Shown piece after piece: positions 1 to 9,193 of a stretch of DNA of 64,000 bases. Source of the DNA: Frateuria aurantia DSM 6220 (lineage in GTDB: Bacteria > Pseudomonadota > Gammaproteobacteria > Xanthomonadales > Rhodanobacteraceae). Position 1 is the stretch's first letter; the number at the start of each line of letters is the position of its first letter. The stretch spans positions 1,612,001 to 1,676,000 of the forward strand of contig NC_017033.1 in NCBI RefSeq assembly GCF_000242255.2, given 5' to 3'. The notes under the pieces are model-generated. The model did no database searches and was not told the origin of the DNA. It saw only the letters and a list, made by a program, of their open reading frames with translations. Both the position numbers and the translations under genes were made by a program.

Positions 1-280
1 ACTGCTTCCAGATGCTGACCGGCCAGACGTCTGCCAGACTGGTGTCAGGAATGTGCAGCATCGCCATGCCTGGCGCATGCAATTGCAGGCCGTCGGCCAG
101 CGGCTGGGCCTGTACCAGACTGATGCGCGGATGGCTGCGTCCGGTGATGAAGCGTCCTTGTGGATCGCAGACCATCCAGCCGCGATCTGCCGCCAGTCCG
201 CGCGGCAGTACGGCAATGTCGGAGACGGCTTGAGCCGCTCCGGATTTCAGTGGATAGCGATACAGGCCGCCCAGTCGCAT
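1..280 (-). CDS. MOSC-domain protein (YcbX-like), 3' part missing
   Basis: This open frame starts at the ATG at 280 and runs off the left edge of the window, so only the first 93 codons are present. The protein begins MRLGGLYRYPLKSG, the typical start of the MOSC N-terminal beta-barrel domain, followed by a conserved-looking LAADRGWMV segment. Family members with this layout (E. coli YcbX type) carry a C-terminal MOSC domain and take part in molybdenum-cofactor-dependent detoxification of N-hydroxylated bases; that part cannot be checked here. An AGGGAG ribosome site lies about 6 bases before the ATG. The gene is 26 bp downstream of rapA on the same strand, so it may be co-transcribed. The domain call is from sequence memory; the specific function is inferred. 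Confidence 0.75.
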   Translation of the reverse strand, partial: MRLGGLYRYPLKSGAAQAVSDIAVLPRGLAADRGWMVCDPQGRFITGRSHPRISLVQAQPLADGLQLHAPGMAMLHIPDTSLADVWPVSIWKQ

Positions 281-306
281 CGACAGCTCCCTGCCTCGGG
301 ACCTCC

Positions 307-3126
307 TCAGCGCAGGCTGAGGAAGTCGGGGCTGGTGACAAAGCGGATCGCATCCAGCCGCAGCCGGGCCTGGGGCAGGGCATCCAGCAGCTGGGTCCGC
401 TCGTCGGCCAGCTCGCCGATCTCGCGTTCGCTGACCGAAGGATTGACCTGGCGCAAGGCCAGCAACCGCTGCAGTTCAGCATCGAGCTCGGTGGTGGCCA
501 GCTCCAGCGCGGCGCTCTTGAGGGCGTCGGCACGGGTTCCGGCCAGGGTTTCGGCCCGTTCCAGCATCGGCGGCACCAGCTTGGCCAGGAATTTGCGATA
601 GCGAGGCACTTCGATCGTGCGGTCGGCGGCCTTGCGGACCGCGACCGGACTGGGGGCGAAATCCTCGCGCTCGGCCAGACGGGTGTCGACGGTGACCACC
701 ACCGGCGTCGGCGGCAGATAGCGGTCGGCATCCAGTCGCTGGTCGGCCACGCACTCGATCACGAATACCGCCTGCAGCAATGCGCTGCGGGCCGGCAGCA
801 TGTCGTCGACCAGAAAGGCCGCATTGCCAAGCTCTCCGGCCAGAGTCAGTTCGATGGCGCCGCCGACCAGCGGATGATCCAGCCGCAGCAAGGGCAGGTC
901 ATCACGGCTCAGTGCGGTCTTGCGGTCGAAGGTGACGCTGAGCGGGCCTTCCTCGAAGCCGGGCAGGGCATCCGTGGACAGGTATTGCGGGTCCAGCAGC
1001 CAGATACCGGCACTCAATTCTTCCGGATGCACGCCGAACTGTTCGAACAGGCGCTGCACAAAGCCTTCCTGCGCCGGATCGAAATCATGCTGGAAGGCGC
1101 GCTGCAGATCATCGGCATGCAGGTCGCGATTGGCGGCCAGCTCCAGCAGATGATCGCGACCGGCCTGCAGCTGGTCCAGCAGGACCTGATGCATGGCGTG
1201 GGTGTCCTTGATCAGGACCGCGATACGGTCCGGATCCTGGGCCAGGGCGGCGCCCGCCACTTCTTCGCCGAATTCGGCCAGCAACTGGCGGCCGTCGGCC
1301 GGACTGTGGCGGAAGGCATTCATGCCTTGGTCGTACCATTGCGCCAGCAGATGCTGCGGACTTTCCGGGGCCAGGATCAGGTGCAGGCTGATGCTGTGCT
1401 GCTGGCCGATGCGATCGAGGCGGCCGATCCGTTGTTCCAGCAGGTCCGGATCCAGCGGCAGATCCCACATCACCAGCCGGTGAGCGAACTGGAAGTTGCG
1501 GCCTTCCGAGCCGATTTCCGAGCACAGCAGCAGACGTGCGCCATCGGGCTGGGCGAAGAAGGCGGCATTGCGGTCACGCTGGACCATGCTCAGGCCTTCA
1601 TGGAAACGGGCCACGCCGACACCGCTGCGGGTGCGCAGGGCATCTTCCAGCGCCAGCACCTTGGCCTGGGTCCGGCAGATCAGCAGGAACTTGTCTTGCG
1701 GATGGGCTTCCAGCAGCGCCACCAAGGCTTCAAGCCGGGGATCGTGACTGTAGTCATAGTCTTCGTCTTCGGGATGCGCCTGCAGGTCGGCCTGGAACTC
1801 CTGCAGCAGTTGCTGGTTCAGTTCCGCATCCAGTACGCCGGCATCCAGCAGCTGGAATTCGGGCCGGCGCTCGGGGAAGCCGCCGACGCTCTGGCGACGA
1901 TGACGGAACATCGCCCGGCCGGTGCCGTGGCGATCGATCAGCGCGGCGATCAGCGCATGCGCATGGGCCGGCTTCAGCGGATCCGCCAGTGCGGTCTGCA
2001 GTTCGGCATCGGCGCCCAGCTGGGCCAGCAGTTCGGCCTGCTGCGCGTCGCTCAGTGCCTGTCCGGCAGAAAGCGCATCGGCAATCGCGGACAGGGCCAG
2101 ATAGCCGTCGGCCTCGGCCTCGTAGCGGGCCAGATCGGGGTAGCGGTCCGGATCCAGCAGGCGCAGGCGGGCGAAGTGACCGGCCCGTCCCAGTTGTTCC
2201 GGGGTCGCGGTCAGCAGAATCACGCCGGGGGTCTGCTGCGCCAGCTGCTCGACCCATTGGTAGCGCGGACTGGCCTGTTCCGGGGTCCAGGCCAGATGAT
2301 GGGCCTCGTCGACCACCAGCAGATCCCAGCCTGCAGCCTTCAGCTGCTCGGCGCGCCTGGGATGTTGTTCCAGCACGCTGAAGTCGGTGATCACCAGCTG
2401 GTCGTCTTCGAACGGATTGACCGCTTCGTCAGCCAGTTCCAGCGCTTCGCAGCGCTCTTCGTCAAAGATCGCGAAATTCAGGTTGAACCGGCGGCGCAAC
2501 TCGATGAACCACTGGTAGACCAGCGGATCGGGAAGCAGGACCAGCACTCGGCTGGCACGGCCGGTCGCCAGCTGGCGGGCCATGATCATGCCCGCTTCGA
2601 TGGTCTTGCCCAGGCCGACTTCATCGGCCAGCAGGATCCGCGGCGAGCGGCGGGCGGCGGCGATGCCGGCGACCCGCAGCTGGTGCGGAATCAAACCGAT
2701 ACGGGAAGAGCCCAGACCCCAATTGGCGGCGCGACGAGCCTCGGCGCGACGCTGCAGGGTTTCAAGTCGCAACTCGAATTGCGCGGTGGTATCGACCCGG
2801 CCGCCGACCAACCTGTCGTCCGCCTGGCTGACGCTTTGTTCGTCATCCAGCTGGCCTTCGTGCAGTTCGCGGCCTTCGCCGCTATAGATCAGCAAGTCGT
2901 CCTTGATCTCGACCCGCTCGACCAGAAAGGCGATGCCTTTGCCGGCCACGCGCTGGCCGGCCCGGAATTCGGCCCGGATCAGCGGGGCCGAATCGGCGGC
3001 GTAGGGGCGCAGGATGCCGGCTTTGGCAAACAGCACCTGGACGCTGCGTCCCTCGACGCGAAGTATGGTTCCGAGCCCCAGTTCGGGTTCGGCGGATGAA
3101 ATCCAGCGTTGGCCTGGTACAAACAT
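307..3126 (-). CDS. rapA: RNA polymerase-associated ATPase RapA
   Basis: The product is a 939-residue Swi2/Snf2-type ATPase that binds RNA polymerase and helps recycle it after termination. It begins MFVPGQRWIS and continues with ELGLGT, as in E. coli RapA, then shows the Walker A region LLADEVGLGKT, the DEAH box VVDEAHHL, the LLLTATPEQLG motif, and the helicase C-terminal motifs SEIGSEGRNFQF and QRIGRLDRIGQ. The C-terminal RapA domain ends LRLDAIRF. An in-frame GTG at 3162 would add 12 residues. The ATG at 3126 is preferred because it aligns with the family start. Length is close to the E. coli protein (968 residues). A near-perfect palindrome lies 33-49 bp upstream of the start. Confidence 0.96.
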   Translation of the reverse strand: MFVPGQRWISSAEPELGLGTILRVEGRSVQVLFAKAGILRPYAADSAPLIRAEFRAGQRVAGKGIAFLVERVEIKDDLLIYSGEGRELHEGQLDDEQSVSQADDRLVGGRVDTTAQFELRLETLQRRAEARRAANWGLGSSRIGLIPHQLRVAGIAAARRSPRILLADEVGLGKTIEAGMIMARQLATGRASRVLVLLPDPLVYQWFIELRRRFNLNFAIFDEERCEALELADEAVNPFEDDQLVITDFSVLEQHPRRAEQLKAAGWDLLVVDEAHHLAWTPEQASPRYQWVEQLAQQTPGVILLTATPEQLGRAGHFARLRLLDPDRYPDLARYEAEADGYLALSAIADALSAGQALSDAQQAELLAQLGADAELQTALADPLKPAHAHALIAALIDRHGTGRAMFRHRRQSVGGFPERRPEFQLLDAGVLDAELNQQLLQEFQADLQAHPEDEDYDYSHDPRLEALVALLEAHPQDKFLLICRTQAKVLALEDALRTRSGVGVARFHEGLSMVQRDRNAAFFAQPDGARLLLCSEIGSEGRNFQFAHRLVMWDLPLDPDLLEQRIGRLDRIGQQHSISLHLILAPESPQHLLAQWYDQGMNAFRHSPADGRQLLAEFGEEVAGAALAQDPDRIAVLIKDTHAMHQVLLDQLQAGRDHLLELAANRDLHADDLQRAFQHDFDPAQEGFVQRLFEQFGVHPEELSAGIWLLDPQYLSTDALPGFEEGPLSVTFDRKTALSRDDLPLLRLDHPLVGGAIELTLAGELGNAAFLVDDMLPARSALLQAVFVIECVADQRLDADRYLPPTPVVVTVDTRLAEREDFAPSPVAVRKAADRTIEVPRYRKFLAKLVPPMLERAETLAGTRADALKSAALELATTELDAELQRLLALRQVNPSVSEREIGELADERTQLLDALPQARLRLDAIRFVTSPDFLSLR

Positions 3127-3158
3127 TAACGACTTTGCTTCTGATAGGTAGCCATCAG

Positions 3159-3175
3159 CCACCGATTATCGGTGG
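3159..3175. promoter_or_regulatory. Palindrome upstream of rapA
   Basis: CCACCGAT-T-ATCGGTGG is an 8-bp inverted repeat with a single central base, 33-49 bp upstream of the rapA ATG. The compact symmetry is more like a dimeric-repressor operator than an RNA hairpin, because a one-base loop cannot form in RNA without opening inner pairs. No regulator is known for it from this sequence. Confidence 0.35.
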
Positions 3176-3246
3176 AGCATGGGCGGATGGCTAGGTAGCG
3201 GGGAGATTGCGGGGCTGACTGCCTCGCGGCGGTCGTGATCTGCAGG

Positions 3247-3274
3247 ACGCCTCGAAACCGGGGCTTCGAGGCGT
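3247..3274 (-). terminator. Hairpin after the RegA-like gene
   Basis: A perfect 10-bp stem (ACGCCTCGAA / TTCGAGGCGT) with an 8-base loop begins 14 bp past the stop codon of the response regulator gene. No T-run follows on either strand, so it is either a terminator of the non-canonical high-GC kind or a stabilising 3' hairpin. Its position fits the end of the POT-regB-regA transcript before rapA. Confidence 0.45.
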
Positions 3275-3287
3275 CGGCAGGAGGGGG

Positions 3288-3875
3288 TCAGCCTTCGCTG
3301 TCCGGACGTTCGCGAACGGGGTGCTTGGCCAGCTTGCGTTGCAGGGTGCGACGGTACATGCCCAGGCGACGGGCTGTTTCCGAGATATTGCCATCGCACT
3401 CGGTGAGTACTCGCTGGATGTGTTCCCATTCCAGTCGACGCAAGGGCAGCGGGGCGTCCGGGGCTTCCAGCAGCTCATCTTCGCTGCTGCTGGAGGTGTC
3501 GCCATCCAGCAAGGCCCGGACCACGGCGTCAGCATCGACCGGCTTGGCCAGATAATCATGGGCACCGCGACGGATGGCTTCGACGGCGGTAGCGATGGAA
3601 GCGTAACCGGTCAGCAACAGGATTCGCAGATCCGGCACCAGCGCCTGCAGTTCGGGGATCAGTCGCAGGCCATTCTCGTCGCCCAGCTTCAGGTCCAGCA
3701 CGCAATGCTGCGGGTGGTTGCGGCGGGCCAGCAGACGCGCCTCATCGGCCTGATTGGCAATCACCACCTCGAAACCGCGCGAGGTCAGCGCACGCGACAG
3801 CACGCGGGTGAAGGTCACATCGTCATCGACGATCAGAACAGGGCGGTTGGACGCGTTGGGCAGATTTTCACTCAT
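3288..3875 (-). CDS. regA: RegA/PrrA/ActR-type redox response regulator
   Basis: This 195-residue protein has a receiver domain (VLIVDDD, phosphoacceptor Asp in VLDLKLGD, TGYAS, and the Lys in YLAKP) joined to a short Fis-type helix-turn-helix. The latter reads DGNISETARRLGMYRRTLQR, which is the very conserved RegA/PrrA/ActR DNA-binding signature. In known systems this regulator switches respiration, carbon and nitrogen genes in response to redox state. The start at 3875 (MSENLP) has GGAG 8 bases upstream; an ATG at 3890 would add five residues. It lies 119 bp downstream of the matching kinase on the same strand, so the two form a pair. In other bacteria the family controls cytochrome bd genes. 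A cyd operon lies 38 kb away here, but any link is inference. Confidence 0.93.
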   Translation of the reverse strand: MSENLPNASNRPVLIVDDDVTFTRVLSRALTSRGFEVVIANQADEARLLARRNHPQHCVLDLKLGDENGLRLIPELQALVPDLRILLLTGYASIATAVEAIRRGAHDYLAKPVDADAVVRALLDGDTSSSSEDELLEAPDAPLPLRRLEWEHIQRVLTECDGNISETARRLGMYRRTLQRKLAKHPVRERPDSEG

Positions 3876-3994
3876 GGCGTACTCCGGCATGGTAGGACCC
3901 CGGCCTGTGCCGGGACATGGATCATCAGGATGTTGAGCATACTGAAAGACAATAAGAAATAAAAAAAATGTTGCAAATCATAGGCCATGCCGGC

Positions 3995-5260
3995 TCAAGA
4001 GGCTACCTCCAAGGGCAGCCTCAGGCGGACTTCAGCTCCGCTTGCCAGATTGCGCACGCTGAGCTCGCCGTTCAGGCGCTCGGCGGTGGCCTGGGTCAGG
4101 GCCATGCCCAGACCCAGACCGCTGCGCTTGCCACTGCGCCCCAGCAACGGGGCCTGGTGGGTTTCACTGAAGCCCGGACCATTGTCGATGACCAGCAGAT
4201 CCAGCCAGCCATGATCGCGTTCCACATGCAGTTCTATCTGCCTGGAGTCGCACAGGGCCGAGGCATCGGCGGCATTGTTCAGCAGATTGATCAGCGCATG
4301 GCGCAGGCTGACCGGCGCACGGATGGTCTGATCGGAGACGTCGCCGCGGATGTTCAGGGTCAGCTCGACCTCGGGGCGCAGCAACTGAAAGCGGGCCAGA
4401 CACAGCTGGATGAACTCGGCGAGCGGACGGGTTTCCGGCTCCTCGGCGAGCTGGGCCTTGCCGAAGGCCACCATTTCGCGAAGGATGCCGCGGCAGCGCT
4501 CGACCTGAACCTCCAGCAGCTCCAGATCTTCTGCCAGAGTGATGTCGGCACTGTGTTCCTTGCGCAGTTCCGGCAAAAGCATGCGCATGGTCGAGAGCGG
4601 TGTATTCAGCTCGTGGGCCGCGCCTGCGGCCTGGGTGGCGATCGCGAGAATGCCCTCGTCACGCAGGGCCCGCTCGCGGACCCGCTGCACTTCCACCTGC
4701 TGGCGTCGCAACGAACGGGCCTGACGATGGGAGAACAAGGCCAGCAGGCCGGCCGTGATCGCGAAATTTAGCGTTGCGCCGGTCAGGCGCAAGGCCCTGT
4801 GCGACCAGCGTGCGCTGTCCAGGTCCAGCGGCTGGTACCAGACCAGCAAGGTCAGATAGACAAGCCCGGCCAGGCCTGACACGCACAGCAGCGAAGGCAC
4901 CCGCAAGGTGGTTGCCGCCAGGGCAATCGGTACCAGCAATAGAGTGATGAAGGTATTGTCGGCGCCACCTGTGAAATAGAGCAGGTAACCCAGTACCAGG
5001 GTATCGACGGCGATGTGCAACACCACCTCCCACTCATGCAAGGTCTTGCGTGTGCTCAGCCGCCAGTAGGCGTAGATGGCGAACAGGCCCAGGCCGAGGA
5101 TGCCTGCCGCCAGAGCCTGCAGTGGCAGATGCATGCCCAGCAGCGTGATGCAGACCAGGACCGTGACGGACTGCCCGAACACGGCGCAAAGCCGCAGCCA
5201 GGCCAGACTGCGGGCCAAGGTCGAAGGGCCGATGCCCGGTCCTTTCGAGTCACGGCTCAC
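3995..5260 (-). CDS. regB: RegB/PrrB/ActS-type redox sensor histidine kinase
   Basis: The 421-residue membrane kinase has about six N-terminal transmembrane helices (roughly residues 20-178), then a DHp domain with H-box AAHELNTPLSTM (His216) and a catalytic domain (NLLNNAAD, DNGPGFS, GLGLGMALT). Two RegB hallmarks are visible. One is the quinone-site loop GGADNTF (residues 98-104; the family form is GGxxNPF, so Pro is Thr here). The other is a cysteine in VERCRGIL (Cys256), exactly 40 residues after the histidine, the same spacing as His225-Cys265 in Rhodobacter RegB. The start is GTG with GAGG 7 bases upstream. It follows the POT transporter gene by 43 bp and precedes regA, so the three may be one transcript. 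Confidence 0.92.
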   Translation of the reverse strand: MSRDSKGPGIGPSTLARSLAWLRLCAVFGQSVTVLVCITLLGMHLPLQALAAGILGLGLFAIYAYWRLSTRKTLHEWEVVLHIAVDTLVLGYLLYFTGGADNTFITLLLVPIALAATTLRVPSLLCVSGLAGLVYLTLLVWYQPLDLDSARWSHRALRLTGATLNFAITAGLLALFSHRQARSLRRQQVEVQRVRERALRDEGILAIATQAAGAAHELNTPLSTMRMLLPELRKEHSADITLAEDLELLEVQVERCRGILREMVAFGKAQLAEEPETRPLAEFIQLCLARFQLLRPEVELTLNIRGDVSDQTIRAPVSLRHALINLLNNAADASALCDSRQIELHVERDHGWLDLLVIDNGPGFSETHQAPLLGRSGKRSGLGLGMALTQATAERLNGELSVRNLASGAEVRLRLPLEVAS

Positions 5261-5303
5261 GGCAAGGCCTCGGGCCGCGTTGCCTGGATCAGCAGCGTGG
5301 GCT

Positions 5304-6830
5304 TCATGCCTCTTCGCTGTGTACGGCCGGCAACGGCGTGGCGTGGGCTTCGTGGTTGCTGGAGAGCTTCTTCATCAAAGGCAGCATCGCCAATGCAATC
5401 AACGTGCAGCCGATGCCGACGTAGCCGAGCTTGGTGAACAGACCGGTATAGATCCTCAGGGAGGTTTCGGGATCCATGATGCCTTGCGGCATGGCCGCAA
5501 AATTGGCGGCCATGCTGCCCAGGTACATGGAAATACCGGAAGCCACAAAGTAAGCCCCCATCATGAAGCCTCCCATCCGCTCCGGCACATAACGGGCGAT
5601 CATGGCCAGGCCCAGACCCGAGACCAGCAGCTCGCCAAGCGAATACAGCCCATAGCCCCAGACCATGGCCCAGGACGACACCTGACCGTTGATGGCGTGC
5701 CTGGCACTGAGGCCGTAGACAAAGAAGCCGGCCGCGACAGCGGCAAAGCCCCAGGCAAATTTGGCGGCGACCGAAATATCGCGGCCGCGGCTACCCAAGG
5801 TATTGTAGATAAAGACCAGTACCGGGCTCAGCAGCACGATCCAGATCGCGTTGAGCGACTGGAACTGCTCGGGGATCCAATTGAAGAGATGGAAGCCGAA
5901 CAGGTCGAAGGAGAGGTTGACGTTGTGCTGGGCGAACAGGTTCAGCGAAGTCGACATCTGCTGGTAGAAGATGAAGAAGAAGATGGTCTGGATGCACAGG
6001 ATCAATGCCGCAACCAGGCCCGAGCGCTCGCCGCGCTGACTCCTGGCGATCAGCCAGGCGAAGATGGCCAGGATCAGAATGCCTGCAAGATAGACGCAGG
6101 CCCGGGCGACACTCTGGTGGTCGAGAATGAAGGCCGAGGCCAGGACGCAGGCAATCGAGCCTGCCAGCACGCCCGCCGCGTAGTCCTTGCGGACCGGATG
6201 GCTGTCGGCTTGCGAGCCGATATGCGCGAGGCTGCGACGCATGACGGCGTAGTTGATCAGACCCAGAATCAGGCCAAGGGCACAGACACCGAAGCCGGTG
6301 TGCCAGCCCCAGGTCTCGCCATACATACTGGAAATCTTGACCCGGATCCAGGGGGTCAGCAGCATCGAGAAGGTCGAGCCGATATTGACGGCCATATAGT
6401 AGATGGTGAAGGCCGAATCGATGCGACTTTCGTCGCCCTCGTAGATCTTGCGAACCAGATTGCCGGCATTGGACTTGAACAGGCCGTTGCCGACAATGAT
6501 CACGCCCAGCGCGATATACAGCAGGCCGCCGCCGTTGTTGGGTATCCACAGCAGCAGATAGCCCAGCGTCAGCACACTGGCTCCGATCAGCATCGAACGG
6601 CGAGTGCCCAGCAGCTTGTCACCGACCCAGCCGCCGATGGCGGGAGTGGCATAGATCAGGGCCGAGGCGGCGCCCCACACCAGGTTCGAGCGCGCGTCGT
6701 CGAAGCCCAGATTCTTGATCATGTAGGTCACCATCAGGACCTGCATGCCGTAGAAACCGAAGCGCTCCCACATTTCGATAAGAAAAACGGTGCTGAACGA
6801 ATGCGTCTTGGACGGTAACTGAGCTGTCAT
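5304..6830 (-). CDS. POT-family proton-dependent oligopeptide transporter
   Basis: The 508-residue inner-membrane protein belongs to the POT/PTR (MFS) family that imports di- and tripeptides with protons. The first helix carries IEMWERFGFYGMQ, the ExxERF motif used in proton coupling. It is followed by GGWVGDKLLGTRRSM, the loop after helix 2 typical of DtpA/YdgR relatives, and twelve or more hydrophobic segments. The ATG at 6830 (MTAQLPSKTHSFS) is preferred over a longer frame because the family starts just before the ERF helix and AAGG sits 6 bases upstream. Its stop is 43 bp from the regB start on the same strand. Substrate specificity cannot be read from sequence. Confidence 0.93.
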   Translation of the reverse strand: MTAQLPSKTHSFSTVFLIEMWERFGFYGMQVLMVTYMIKNLGFDDARSNLVWGAASALIYATPAIGGWVGDKLLGTRRSMLIGASVLTLGYLLLWIPNNGGGLLYIALGVIIVGNGLFKSNAGNLVRKIYEGDESRIDSAFTIYYMAVNIGSTFSMLLTPWIRVKISSMYGETWGWHTGFGVCALGLILGLINYAVMRRSLAHIGSQADSHPVRKDYAAGVLAGSIACVLASAFILDHQSVARACVYLAGILILAIFAWLIARSQRGERSGLVAALILCIQTIFFFIFYQQMSTSLNLFAQHNVNLSFDLFGFHLFNWIPEQFQSLNAIWIVLLSPVLVFIYNTLGSRGRDISVAAKFAWGFAAVAAGFFVYGLSARHAINGQVSSWAMVWGYGLYSLGELLVSGLGLAMIARYVPERMGGFMMGAYFVASGISMYLGSMAANFAAMPQGIMDPETSLRIYTGLFTKLGYVGIGCTLIALAMLPLMKKLSSNHEAHATPLPAVHSEEA

Positions 6831-7056
6831 CGCATGCCTTGATGATAGGTGTGGTCGGGCTCGACCCGGGTGGGCCGACCTGTGATTCCTGGGCCCTGAC
6901 GGGACCGCAAACGTCGAAGAGTACCCTATTTGAACGGTGGATGGGTGGCGTTCAGCTTTCGTGAGGGTGCGCCGTGCCTGAGGGCTCACCGCAACCCCCG
7001 GCCTTGTGGCATCATTCGGGGCTGTTTATTCACTCCGACACGGACCGACAGTCGTC

Positions 7057-8523
7057 ATGTTGATTTTCGAGCTTTCCCAGCCAGGTCGCGGCGCTGCCGC
7101 CCAGATGCCCGCCGATGTCGAAGTGCCTGCCGACCTGCCGGCCGCGTTTCGCCGCAAGTCGTCCCCGGGGCTGCCGGAAGTGTCGGAGCTGCAAGTGGTC
7201 CGGCATTACACCAACCTCTCGCGCAAGAATTTCTCGATCGACACCCAGTTCTATCCCCTGGGTTCGTGCACCATGAAATACAACCCGCGGGCCTGCAACA
7301 GTCTGGCCATGCTGGACGGCTTCCTGGCCCGTCATCCCTATGCGCCGGACTCGATGTCCCAAGGGTTTCTGGCCTGCATGCACGACCTGCAGGAAATTCT
7401 GGCCGATGTCACCGGCATGAAGGGCGGCGTTTCGCTGGCGCCCATGGCCGGTGCCCAGGGCGAGCTGGCCGGCGTGGCGATGATCGTCGCCTATCATCGC
7501 GATCGCGGCGATACCGAGCGTACCGAGATCATCGTGCCCGATGCGGCCCACGGCACCAATCCGGCCACCGCGACCATGTGCGGCTGCACCGTGCGCGAAA
7601 TTCCGACCAAGAGCGATGGTGACATCGACGTCGAAGCGCTGAAGAAGGTGCTTGGCCCCAAGACCGCCGGCATCATGCTGACCAACCCCAGCACCATCGG
7701 CGTGTTCGAGCGACGGATCCAGGAAATCGCCAAGCTGGTGCACGAGGCCGGTGGCCTGTTGTATTACGACGGCGCGAATCTGAACGCGATTCTGGGCAAG
7801 GTCCGCCCGGGTGACATGGGCTTCGATGCCATCCACATGAATCTGCACAAGACCTTTTCGACGCCGCATGGCGGTGGTGGTCCCGGTGCCGGCGCCGTCG
7901 GCGTCTCCGAACGTCTGCGGCCCTATCTGCCGGTGCCGATGGTCGAGCGCAAGGACGATGGCCAGTACGGCTGGGTTCGCCAGGAAGATCGTCCGCAGTC
8001 GATCGGTCGGCTGACCAGCTTCGCCGGCAATGCCGGGGTGCTGCTGCGTGCCTATATCTATGCGCGAATGCTGGGGCGTGAGGGCATGGTGCGGGTCGCC
8101 GAGTTCGCTACCCTCAATGCCAATTATCTGGCCAGGCGACTGGCCGAGGTCGGTTTCACCCTGGCCTATCCGGAGCGCCGCGCCAGCCACGAGTTCATTG
8201 TGACCGTGCAGCCGCAGAAGAAGGCCAACGGCATCACCGCGCTGGATTTCTCCAAGGCTCTGCTGGACCACAATATCCATGCACCGACCAATTATTTCCC
8301 GCTGCTGGTGCCGGAGTGTCTGCTGATCGAGCCCACCGAGACCGAGTCCAAGGAAACCCTGGACAACTTCGTGGACGTGATGGCCCAGCTGCTGCGTGAA
8401 GCCCAGTCGACGCCTGAGGTCTTGAAGCAGGCACCGATCAGCATGCCGGTGCGGCGTCTGGATGATGTCAAAGCGGCCCGCGAGCTGGATCTGGTGTGGA
8501 AAGCACCGGAACAGCCCGTCTGA
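7057..8523 (+). CDS. gcvPB: Glycine dehydrogenase (decarboxylating) subunit 2
   Basis: This 488-residue PLP enzyme is the second subunit of the two-chain P-protein of the glycine cleavage system. It takes CO2 from glycine and passes the aminomethyl group to lipoylated GcvH. The PLP lysine lies in [16 protein letters not shown]; other family motifs are [12 protein letters not shown] near the start and [10 protein letters not shown]. The length matches the split form rather than the ~950-residue fused GcvP. Neither subunit 1 nor gcvT/gcvH is in the window, so the operon is dispersed. The ATG at 7057 has no strong ribosome site; an in-frame upstream start at 7006 only adds unconserved residues. 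I looked for a glycine riboswitch upstream and saw none. Confidence 0.95.
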   Translation: MLIFELSQPGRGAAAQMPADVEVPADLPAAFRRKSSPGLPEVSELQVVRHYTNLSRKNFSIDTQFYPLGSCTMKYNPRACNSLAMLDGFLARHPYAPDSMSQGFLACMHDLQEILADVTGMKGGVSLAPMAGAQGELAGVAMIVAYHRDRGDTERTEIIVPDAAHGTNPATATMCGCTVREIPTKSDGDIDVEALKKVLGPKTAGIMLTNPSTIGVFERRIQEIAKLVHEAGGLLYYDGANLNAILGKVRPGDMGFDAIHMNLHKTFSTPHGGGGPGAGAVGVSERLRPYLPVPMVERKDDGQYGWVRQEDRPQSIGRLTSFAGNAGVLLRAYIYARMLGREGMVRVAEFATLNANYLARRLAEVGFTLAYPERRASHEFIVTVQPQKKANGITALDFSKALLDHNIHAPTNYFPLLVPECLLIEPTETESKETLDNFVDVMAQLLREAQSTPEVLKQAPISMPVRRLDDVKAARELDLVWKAPEQPV

Positions 8524-8556
8524 GCCTGCCGCTGAAGCCGGAACGAGCAGTGCGTC

Positions 8557-8931
8557 ATGGCGGGTAGTGGTTTTCGCGGGGATCCGCGTCAGTTGTGGCG
8601 GGCCTTGCAATGGACCATGAAGGGTTTTGCCGCGGCCTGGCGGCATGAGGCCTCGTTCCGGCTGGAGGCAATGCTGGTGGTGGTGGTCTGCCCGCTGGGT
8701 GCCTGGCTGGGTCGGGGTGCCCTTGAGCAACTGGCGCTGATCGTGCCGGTATTGTTGGTGCTGGCGGTGGAGCTGCTGAACTCGGCCATCGAGGCGGTGG
8801 TGGACAAGGCCAGCCCCGAATTCAACGAGCTGGCCGGCCGGGCCAAGGACATGGGCTCGGCCGCCGTGTTCGTGCTGCTGGTCACCGCGGTGCTGAGCTG
8901 GGTCCTGGTGCTGGCCGGCCATCATGGCTGA
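8557..8931 (+). CDS. dgkA: Diacylglycerol kinase
   Basis: The 124-residue inner-membrane enzyme phosphorylates diacylglycerol to phosphatidic acid, recycling the lipid left by osmoregulated glucan and other phospholipid-consuming reactions. It has the prokaryotic DAGK signature ELLNSAIEAVVD followed by LAGRAKDMGSAAV, and three membrane segments. The length is the family norm. It sits 33 bp after gcvPB on the same strand. Confidence 0.96.
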   Translation: MAGSGFRGDPRQLWRALQWTMKGFAAAWRHEASFRLEAMLVVVVCPLGAWLGRGALEQLALIVPVLLVLAVELLNSAIEAVVDKASPEFNELAGRAKDMGSAAVFVLLVTAVLSWVLVLAGHHG

Positions 8932-9125
8932 TCCGGTTGGGATCGCACGTGCATCGGTTGCCATTGCTGGCCCAGGGCGTGGCTTCGGTGCACATCTGCA
9001 AGCTCGTATGGATTCCATGATGCCTCTGGCGGGATCGATCAGGCGCGGTCCGGTACGGGCTGTGCGGTAGCCGCCAGTCGTTGCAGCGGCAGAGCAAGGG
9101 CGTACAAGCCTGACGAAGTTTCGAT

Positions 9126-9139
9126 CGCAAGTACTTGCG
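9126..9139. promoter_or_regulatory. Perfect 14-bp palindrome upstream of lemA
   Basis: CGCAAGTACTTGCG is an exact 14-bp palindrome in the 262-bp gap between dgkA and lemA, about 55 bp before the lemA ATG. With no loop it is better read as a protein-binding site than as an RNA hairpin. I could not recognise a clear sigma-70 promoter around it, and no cognate regulator is evident. Confidence 0.35.
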
Positions 9140-9193
9140 CGCACAAGGTCCGGATGCTACCAATGTCCGCTGGCCAACTGTCGGGCGGATCGG

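Noticed and set aside
160-3099. 979-codon open frame on the plus strand opposite rapA
   Set aside because: It mirrors rapA in a high-GC region, is extremely Gln/Gly rich and has no family features. The rapA frame is certain.
6831-7056. Glycine riboswitch upstream of gcvPB
   Set aside because: I found no tandem aptamer-like conserved cores; only short GC inverted repeats occur.
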